NCBI GenBank assembly: GCA_030591745.1
Contig: JAUVAM010000346.1
Span: forward strand, 1 to 5,211
Length of the DNA stretch: 5,211 nt
Origin: Deltaproteobacteria bacterium
GTDB lineage: Bacteria > Myxococcota > B64-G9
Direction of reading: 5' to 3'
The position numbers and the translations under genes are program-made. Positions within the stretch are counted from its first letter, which is position 1; each line of letters starts with the position of its first letter. The notes beneath the pieces are model-generated. The model was given only the letters and a program-made list of their open reading frames with translations. It ran no database searches and had not been told where the DNA came from. Of this stretch, positions 1-5,211 are shown piece by piece.

Positions 1-1566
<1,566 letters not shown>

Positions 1567-1574
1567 GACGCCCA

Positions 1575-1581
1575 TCCTCTC
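1575..1581 (-). promoter_or_regulatory. Ribosome binding site of the lipoprotein gene
   Basis: The minus strand reads GAGAGGA here, 8 nt before the ATG at 1566. The alternative in-frame ATG at 1575 overlaps this site and would have no spacing, so the site decides the start. Confidence 0.65.
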
Positions 1582-1610
1582 TTTATGGGGGACGACAAAA
1601 GTACCCCATT

Positions 1611-1639
1611 ATTATGTGCGCTGGTCGTCAGAAGGTCAA
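1611..1639 (-). promoter_or_regulatory. Sigma-70-type promoter for the lipoprotein gene
   Basis: On the minus strand, TTGACC (1634-1639) is separated by exactly 17 nt from CATAAT (1611-1616). Each hexamer matches the consensus at five of six positions. The predicted transcription start is near 1604, giving a leader of roughly 38 nt before the ATG at 1566. The -35 lies inside the last codons of the upstream dsrE gene, so the lipoprotein can probably be transcribed on its own as well as by read-through from dsrE. Confidence 0.6.
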
Positions 1640-1975
1640 TACGTCCCAGCCCTCGTCCAGATAGCGACCGATGCTGGGATGGCCGCTCATCTCGCCGCAG
1701 GCATCCAGGCCCTGGGCCTCCACGGCGGCCAAGGATCCCATTTTGTTGGCGCAGGCCTTGCACACGCAGCCGATGAGGCCCGCGTCTTTTGCCTTCTGAT
1801 AGAGTGGCGCGAAGGGGGCCTTGGGGTCCTCGTGGAAGGTTTGGGCCAGCTTGGTTGCAGACCCTTCCAAGATAATGGTGACTTCCTTGCCTCGCTCTTT
1901 TAAATCAAAAGCATTGAGCAGGACGTGGACAAAGCACATGGGATCTCCGTTGAAGGCAAACAATGCGATTTTCAT
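1628..1975 (-). CDS. DsrE-family protein
   Basis: This 115-residue, probably cytoplasmic protein has the single-domain DsrE/F-like fold. It opens with a beta strand (MKIALFAFNG) followed by DPMCFVHVLLNAFDL and a second strand (EVTIILEGSAT). A Cys-rich stretch GCVCKACANKMG lies at 69-80 (C70, C72, C75), and the MSGHPS motif at 96-101 is typical of this subfamily. Further Cys are C14 and C93. DsrE-like proteins are known for sulfur-relay or persulfide chemistry, but members of this stand-alone subfamily are mostly uncharacterised, so no substrate is assigned. The CxxC (72-75) could hold a persulfide, a disulfide or a metal. Length is full for the family. The start is clear: AAGGAGG at 1981-1987 with 5 nt spacing. 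The lipoprotein gene follows on the same strand after 61 nt, and the GT-MTase gene diverges upstream. Confidence 0.87.
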   Translation of the reverse strand: MKIALFAFNGDPMCFVHVLLNAFDLKERGKEVTIILEGSATKLAQTFHEDPKAPFAPLYQKAKDAGLIGCVCKACANKMGSLAAVEAQGLDACGEMSGHPSIGRYLDEGWDVLTF

Positions 1976-2006
1976 GATTTCCTCCTTGCAAAAAATAGGG
2001 TCTGGG

Positions 2007-2035
2007 TTTTTTTAAATATCAATCCGCAATATAAT
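2007..2035 (+). promoter_or_regulatory. Candidate promoter for the GT-MTase/protease operon
   Basis: A perfect TATAAT lies at 2030-2035. The place expected for a -35 (2007-2012) is only a T-run, so the upstream element is poor and activation by a regulator is possible. A start near 2042 would give a leader of about 54 nt. The site overlaps the candidate dsrE promoter on the other strand, so the two may compete. Confidence 0.35.
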
Positions 2036-2041
2036 TGTCCA
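2013..2041 (-). promoter_or_regulatory. Candidate promoter for dsrE
   Basis: On the minus strand, TGGACA (2036-2041, five of six matches to the -35 consensus) is followed after 17 nt by TATTTA (2013-2018, three of six). Spacing is ideal and the leader would be about 30 nt, but the -10 is weak. The site is offered mainly because no better pair lies in the divergent gap. Confidence 0.3.
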
Positions 2042-2095
2042 TCCGACTTGGGTCGCATACACTTGGGTGGTGCCGCAACCGGCACGGGAGATCGT

Positions 2096-3514
2096 ATGAA
2101 CGCCAAGCTGTTTTCCATTCTCATTCCGGTTTACAACGAGCGTGCCTTTGTCGAGCGCCTGGTGCACAAGGTGCTGGAGGCGCCGTTGCCGGAAGGACTG
2201 GATCGAGAGTTGATCATCGTGGATGACGGCTCCACCGACGGCACCGCCGAGAAAATCGACGAGTTGCAGGCGGCCAATCCGGAGAAAGTGCGTGTTTTTC
2301 ACCAACCGAAAAACCTGGGTAAAGGCGCGGCCGTCATTCGAGCCATCGAGGAGATGCGCGGCGATGTAGCCATTTTTCAGGACGCGGACCTGGAGTACGA
2401 CCCGGGCGATTACATGCGACTCTTAGAGCCCATCCTTTCCGGGCGGGCCGATGTGGTCTATGGCTCGCGATTCGCTTCGGCCTCCAGTCGGCGGGTGCTT
2501 AACTATCACCATGAATTGGGCAACCGCCTGCTGACCTTCGTGAGCAACATCACCACGGGCTTGAATCTGACCGACATGGAAACCTGCTACAAGGTGTTCC
2601 GCGCGGATATCTTGCGCACCATCCCCATTCGCTCCCTGCGCTTCGGCATCGAACCCGAGATCACGGCCAAGGTGGCCAAGCGCAAGTGCGTGGTCTATGA
2701 GGTGCCCATCAGCTACTATGGCCGCGATTACACTGAGGGCAAAAAGATCGGCTGGCGGGACGGGGTAGAGGCCCTCTTCGTTATTTCCAAATACTGGATG
2801 CTGGATGACTGCTTCTCTGAGCGATACGGCCAGTATGTGCTGGAGTCGCTCTCGGCCACGCGTCGTTTTTCCTCCTGGATGGTGGACACCATTGAGCCCT
2901 TCTTTGGCCAACGCATTCTGGAGGTGGGGTCGGGCATCGCCAATATCTCCCGCCTGCTTCCCAAGCGCGAGCGGTTGACCCTTTCCGACAGGGACCCTGA
3001 GTATCTGCGCTTGCTCGAGCAGGCCTTTGGGGAGCAAGACACCGTGGATGTGCGGAAATTGGATTTGGACTCGGATGAGGACTTCGCCAATCTGTCGAGG
3101 CAATACGATACGGTGGTTTGTCTGAATGTGCTGGAGCACGTGGAGCAGGACGCGGCCGCCTTGCGCCGACTGGTCGGGGCTCTGGAGCCGGGTGGGCGTT
3201 TGATTTTGCTGGTTCCGCAGCATGAGTTTCTGATGAGCGAGATGGACCGATCCTTGGGCCATCACCGTCGATATACGCGGGAGGCGGTGGATAGCCTGCT
3301 GCGAGAGGCCGGTCTGGATGTAGAGCATCTGCAGAATTTTAACGGTTTGGCCATCTTGGGTTGGTGGCTGAACGCCAAGGTTATGGGGAGTACGAAACTG
3401 AGCAAGGTACAGCTCAAGCTATATGACAGCCTGGTCCCCATGCTGTCCAAGATTGAGCCCCTATTGCCCTTGCCGGGCATTTCGATTGTTGCCGTGGGTC
3501 GAAAGAGGATTTGA
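2096..3514 (+). CDS. Bifunctional GT2 glycosyltransferase / class I SAM-dependent methyltransferase
   Basis: This 472-residue protein fuses two enzymes. Residues 5-235 are a DPM1/GT2-like GT-A domain with IPVYNE (10-15), VDDGSTDGT (42-50), the metal/nucleotide-binding QDADLEYDP (95-103), VYGSRF (121-126) and DMETCYKVFR (160-169). Enzymes of this type move a sugar from a nucleotide donor, often to polyprenyl phosphate. Residues 255-470 are a Rossmann methyltransferase with motif I LEVGSG (275-280), a probable ribose-binding acid in LSDRD (296-300), CLNVLEHVE (342-350), LEPGGRLILLVP (363-374) and GHHRRYTR (388-395). No transmembrane helix is evident, unlike GT2 proteins with C-terminal membrane domains. 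This fusion recurs in bacteria, but its sugar and methyl acceptor are unknown; a role in envelope glycan or lipid-linked sugar synthesis is inferred. The start is set by GGGAG at 2086-2090, 5 nt before the ATG; an in-frame upstream ATG at 1925 lies inside antisense dsrE. The stop lies one base before the protease start. Confidence 0.9.
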   Translation: MNAKLFSILIPVYNERAFVERLVHKVLEAPLPEGLDRELIIVDDGSTDGTAEKIDELQAANPEKVRVFHQPKNLGKGAAVIRAIEEMRGDVAIFQDADLEYDPGDYMRLLEPILSGRADVVYGSRFASASSRRVLNYHHELGNRLLTFVSNITTGLNLTDMETCYKVFRADILRTIPIRSLRFGIEPEITAKVAKRKCVVYEVPISYYGRDYTEGKKIGWRDGVEALFVISKYWMLDDCFSERYGQYVLESLSATRRFSSWMVDTIEPFFGQRILEVGSGIANISRLLPKRERLTLSDRDPEYLRLLEQAFGEQDTVDVRKLDLDSDEDFANLSRQYDTVVCLNVLEHVEQDAAALRRLVGALEPGGRLILLVPQHEFLMSEMDRSLGHHRRYTREAVDSLLREAGLDVEHLQNFNGLAILGWWLNAKVMGSTKLSKVQLKLYDSLVPMLSKIEPLLPLPGISIVAVGRKRI

Positions 3515-3515
3515 A

Positions 3516-4571
3516 ATGAAACGGACTTTGTTGGGCTTCGTGATTCTGTTTGGTTTCGTGACTTGGGTGGGATGCACGACCGAGGACAGCGTGACGCCGG
3601 CGGCGCTTCGGCAGGCTATCATCGATGGCGTGCCGGATACGGATCCGGCTCATATGGCCGTTGTGGCCATCTGGGATGAGGCGGCTTTGTGTTCCGGCAC
3701 CTTGATCGCACCCCGGGTGGTGCTCACCGCGGGCCACTGTCTTTATCGGCGTGACGGTACTCGTTTTCAGGCCATCTTCGGCAACGAGACCCAGGCCGCG
3801 CCCATGCGCAAAGTGATCGCCGCACGTTTGCATCCCGAATACGAACCATACAGTCTGATTAATGACATCGCGCTTTTGTACCTGGCGGAGCCGGCCCCAG
3901 ACGGCATCTTGCCCATCCCGGCCTTGCCTGCCGGTCTGAGTTTGACCCATGACGATGTGGGGGGCCCCTTGGTTTTCTCCGGTTTCGGGCGCAACGAACT
4001 GGGGCAATTTACTCGAAAGCTCACGGTCACGGGTGTCTTGGGTTTTGTTTGCGACGACGAAGGCAGTTGTTCGGGTCTGGGACGACCGGCCGCGGTCAAC
4101 ACGATTTGTTATGACCAGGAATTGGGTGGTCCTTGTTTCGGCGACAGTGGAGGCCCGGCTTTTGTGACAAGGGATGGGGTGGAGTACGTAGCCGGCATCA
4201 CCTCTTACGGTGATTGGCGTTGCGCCGAATATGGATGCAGCACGCAGGTGGATCGATTCGACGAATTCATACAGTCTTTTCTCAATGCCACCAAGGGGCA
4301 GGGGGCGGCATGCGCTGATGCCGCCGAATGCCTGTCGAATCACTGTGCCGACGGGGTTTGCTGTGACTATGCCTGTGAGCGGCCTTGCGAACATTGCGCC
4401 CTGGATGGCTCAATGGGGCAATGCCGCCGGGTCGAAGACGACAGCATCGAAGAAGGTTGCGGCCTGGACGAAGGTTGCGCCACCGCCGCCGGCAAACCCT
4501 CCGCTTGGATTTTTACGCTGCTTTTTGTTTTTATCCTGGGCTTCCTGCCCTTTTTGCGTCGCGACCAATAA
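3516..4571 (+). CDS. Secreted trypsin-fold (S1) serine protease with Cys-rich tail and C-terminal anchor
   Basis: This 351-residue protein begins with a signal peptide ending in WVGC (C20), a possible but imperfect lipobox because Trp sits at -3. The S1 peptidase domain spans about 35-258. The mature N-terminus may be IIDG (35-38), and the triad is H74 (TAGHC), D117 (NDIAL) and S211 (GDSGGP). The position six residues before the catalytic Ser, Asp in trypsin, is G205, which argues against Arg/Lys specificity and for an elastase- or chymotrypsin-like pocket. Residues 266-321 form a Cys-rich region (ECLSNHCADGVCC and similar), followed by GCATAAG and a hydrophobic helix (329-346) ending in LRRDQ, resembling MYXO-CTERM-type sorting tails. 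It probably acts at the cell surface or after release from it; substrates are unknown. AGAGGA at 3504-3509, inside the end of the GT-MTase gene, serves as ribosome binding site, and the intergenic gap is one base, so translation is probably coupled. Confidence 0.9.
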   Translation: MKRTLLGFVILFGFVTWVGCTTEDSVTPAALRQAIIDGVPDTDPAHMAVVAIWDEAALCSGTLIAPRVVLTAGHCLYRRDGTRFQAIFGNETQAAPMRKVIAARLHPEYEPYSLINDIALLYLAEPAPDGILPIPALPAGLSLTHDDVGGPLVFSGFGRNELGQFTRKLTVTGVLGFVCDDEGSCSGLGRPAAVNTICYDQELGGPCFGDSGGPAFVTRDGVEYVAGITSYGDWRCAEYGCSTQVDRFDEFIQSFLNATKGQGAACADAAECLSNHCADGVCCDYACERPCEHCALDGSMGQCRRVEDDSIEEGCGLDEGCATAAGKPSAWIFTLLFVFILGFLPFLRRDQ

Positions 4572-4578
4572 TTCCTTT

Positions 4579-4602
4579 CCCGTCATTCTCAGCGAGCGAA
4601 GG
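4579..4602. repeat. Degenerate copy of a dispersed 'SLRMT'-type intergenic repeat
   Basis: The plus-strand text cccgtcattctcagcgag plus cgaagg closely resembles the widely dispersed element gtcattctgagcgaagcgaag, known from many bacterial genomes. Its reverse strand often translates to the spurious peptide (A/S)LRMT; here the minus strand reads RSLRMTG. Only one arm is present, with small differences, so this is a relic or half-copy. The match is from memory, not from a search. Confidence 0.45.
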
Positions 4603-4614
4603 CAAAAATAACAC

Positions 4615-4643
4615 TTGCACGTAACCGCATAAGCGGGTATATG
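4615..4643 (+). promoter_or_regulatory. Candidate promoter of arsR-arsM
   Basis: TTGCAC (4615-4620) and TATATG (4638-4643) are 17 nt apart. Matches to consensus are three and four of six, so this is a moderate call. Position supports it: transcription would start near 4650, just before the strong Shine-Dalgarno, and the -10 overlaps the dyad proposed as operator. Confidence 0.4.
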
Positions 4644-4644
4644 C
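4627..4644. promoter_or_regulatory. Candidate ArsR operator dyad
   Basis: A perfect inverted repeat GCATA-N8-TATGC lies directly over the candidate -10 element and 23 nt before the arsR start. ArsR/SmtB repressors bind short interrupted dyads at or near their own promoters and release DNA on metal binding, so the location fits autorepression. The half-sites are only 5 bp, so chance occurrence is possible. Confidence 0.4.
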
Positions 4645-4655
4645 ATGGGTGTCAA

Positions 4656-4662
4656 AAGGAGG
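4656..4662 (+). promoter_or_regulatory. Ribosome binding site that fixes the arsR start
   Basis: AAGGAGG is a full consensus Shine-Dalgarno, 4 nt before the ATG at 4667. An in-frame GTG at 4649 lies upstream of this site and at the predicted transcription start, so it is unlikely to be used. Confidence 0.8.
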
Positions 4663-4666
4663 CGAG

Positions 4667-5017
4667 ATGCGCGTTTATGCTGATTTGTTCAAGGCCTTAT
4701 CCGACGAGACCCGTTTGGCCGCCCTGTCCATGATCATGGCTCACGGCGAACTCTGCGTTTGCGATGTGGAGGCGGTCTTGGCCATCACCCAGTCCAAAGC
4801 CTCAAGGCATCTTCGCTATTTGAAGAACGTTGGTTTGCTCGACGACAGGCGAGACGGCATTTGGGTGCACTATCGCTTGGCCCAAAAGCCCACGAAGGAA
4901 GTGGCTGCGCTTATTGGTGCCAATCGAAAACTCATCGAGGGGCTGAAAGACAAGGGATTGGAGCGGAAATTGAAGACTTGGCTGGCGGACAAGGACCGCT
5001 GTCGTTCCTGCTGTTGA
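4667..5017 (+). CDS. arsR: ArsR/SmtB-family arsenic-responsive repressor
   Basis: The 116-residue protein is a complete winged-helix ArsR repressor. It begins with LFKALSDETRLAAL (7-20), has the metal-site helix ELCVCDVEAVL (28-38), the recognition helix region QSKASRHLRYLKNVGLL (42-58), and the wing DRRDGIWVHYRL (60-71). C30 and C32 match the first two As(III) ligands of E. coli ArsR (CVCDLC). The third ligand position is Glu (E35), while the C-terminus ends in CRSCC (C112, C115, C116), which may supply the missing thiolate. The protein is expected to repress its own promoter until arsenite or a similar thiophilic metal(loid) binds. A probable arsenite methyltransferase gene follows after 44 nt, which supports arsenic as effector. 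Antimonite or another soft metal is possible. The start is set by AAGGAGG at 4656-4662. Confidence 0.9.
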   Translation: MRVYADLFKALSDETRLAALSMIMAHGELCVCDVEAVLAITQSKASRHLRYLKNVGLLDDRRDGIWVHYRLAQKPTKEVAALIGANRKLIEGLKDKGLERKLKTWLADKDRCRSCC

Positions 5018-5061
5018 AAGACGCTCTCAAGTACATGAGTCCGCACAAGGAGGCTGAAACC

Positions 5062-5211
5062 ATGGCGAAGAAAAATGATGTCCACAAGCTGGTGTCCGAG
5101 TTTTATTCGCATAGCTTGACGAAAAGCCACAGCTGTTGCGGTGGTTCCGGTTTGGCTGAGCATCTGGCTTCTTACGATCCGGATAAGTTGAAGCTTCTTC
5201 CTCGTGACGCC
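5062..5211 (+). CDS. arsM: Arsenite methyltransferase, N-terminal fragment (3' end outside window)
   Basis: Fifty codons are visible before the right edge. AAGGAGG at 5047-5053, 8 nt upstream, supports this ATG. The pattern (V)xxFYSxSLTKS followed by SCCGGSG (C25, C26), then LASYDPDKLKLLPRDA, matches the N-terminal region of bacterial ArsM proteins: a helix ending in a Cys pair, then 'Y-x-x-E/D-L-x-x-L/V-P', just before the SAM-binding GxGxG motif, which lies beyond the window. ArsM methylates As(III) with SAM to mono-, di- and trimethylated species, which can be volatile. Location 44 nt downstream of arsR, on the same strand, indicates one arsenic-inducible operon. The catalytic methyltransferase core cannot be checked here, so another SAM methyltransferase linked to ArsR remains possible. 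Confidence 0.72.
   Translation, partial: MAKKNDVHKLVSEFYSHSLTKSHSCCGGSGLAEHLASYDPDKLKLLPRDA

Noticed and set aside
1585..1609. Inverted repeat ATGGGG-N13-CCCCAT between dsrE and the lipoprotein gene
   Set aside because: The stem is only 6 bp, the loop is long and no T-run follows on either strand, so it is not a convincing terminator; it overlaps the expected transcription start instead.
1925..2095. Longer N-terminus for the GT-MTase starting at 1925
   Set aside because: It would overlap dsrE in antisense and the divergent promoter region. The conserved GT2 domain begins right after the ATG at 2096, which has its own Shine-Dalgarno.
2423..3328. 301-codon open frame on the minus strand
   Set aside because: It lies wholly within the GT-MTase gene, whose frame contains clear enzyme motifs; the antisense translation shows no recognisable domain.
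3414..4394. 326-codon open frame on the minus strand
   Set aside because: It is antisense to the protease, which has an intact catalytic triad and signal peptide.
4572..4614. A rho-independent terminator after the protease gene
   Set aside because: No GC-rich hairpin followed by a T-run is present. Termination, if any, must be by another mechanism or absent.
4870..5163. 97-codon minus-strand frame across arsR and arsM
   Set aside because: It is antisense to two recognisable genes and has no supporting ribosome binding site or domain.

Overview
The window looks like chromosomal DNA from a Gram-negative, GC-rich deltaproteobacterial lineage, most likely Myxococcota, Bradymonadota or a relative. 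This rests on protein architecture, not on a marker gene. The left-hand gene encodes a lipoprotein built from Cys/Asp-rich 'DNDCDGxxDEGC' and 'GxCxxGxRxCxxxxWGPC' modules, a style typical of myxobacterial surface proteins. The secreted protease has a similar Cys-rich tail and ends in a hydrophobic segment followed by Arg-Arg, like a MYXO-CTERM-type sorting signal.

Layout. Positions 1-1566 (minus strand) hold the first 522 codons of the lipoprotein, which runs off the left edge. Upstream of it on the same strand is a small DsrE-family protein (1628-1975). A well-matched sigma-70-type promoter for the lipoprotein gene overlaps the end of dsrE. Positions 1976-2095 form a divergent intergenic region with candidate promoters in both directions. 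On the plus strand, a bifunctional GT2 glycosyltransferase/SAM-methyltransferase (2096-3514) is followed after one base by a trypsin-fold secreted protease (3516-4571), so the two are very likely translationally coupled. A 95-bp gap (4572-4666) carries a relic of a dispersed 'SLRMT'-type repeat, a candidate promoter and a dyad that may be an ArsR operator. Then come arsR (4667-5017) and the first 50 codons of a probable arsenite methyltransferase, arsM (from 5062), cut by the right edge.

Three functional themes appear. The first is a surface/envelope group: the repeat lipoprotein, the glycosyltransferase-methyltransferase and the anchored protease. The second is a small sulfur-chemistry-type DsrE protein. 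The third is an arsenic-responsive arsR-arsM unit, which probably senses As(III) and methylates it. No CRISPR array, RNA gene, insertion sequence or phage gene is visible, and there is no gene-free stretch over 300 bases. I do not see a clearly undescribed system. The best leads are the protease with possible anchors at both ends, its coupling to the GT-MTase gene, and the altered cysteine layout of ArsR.
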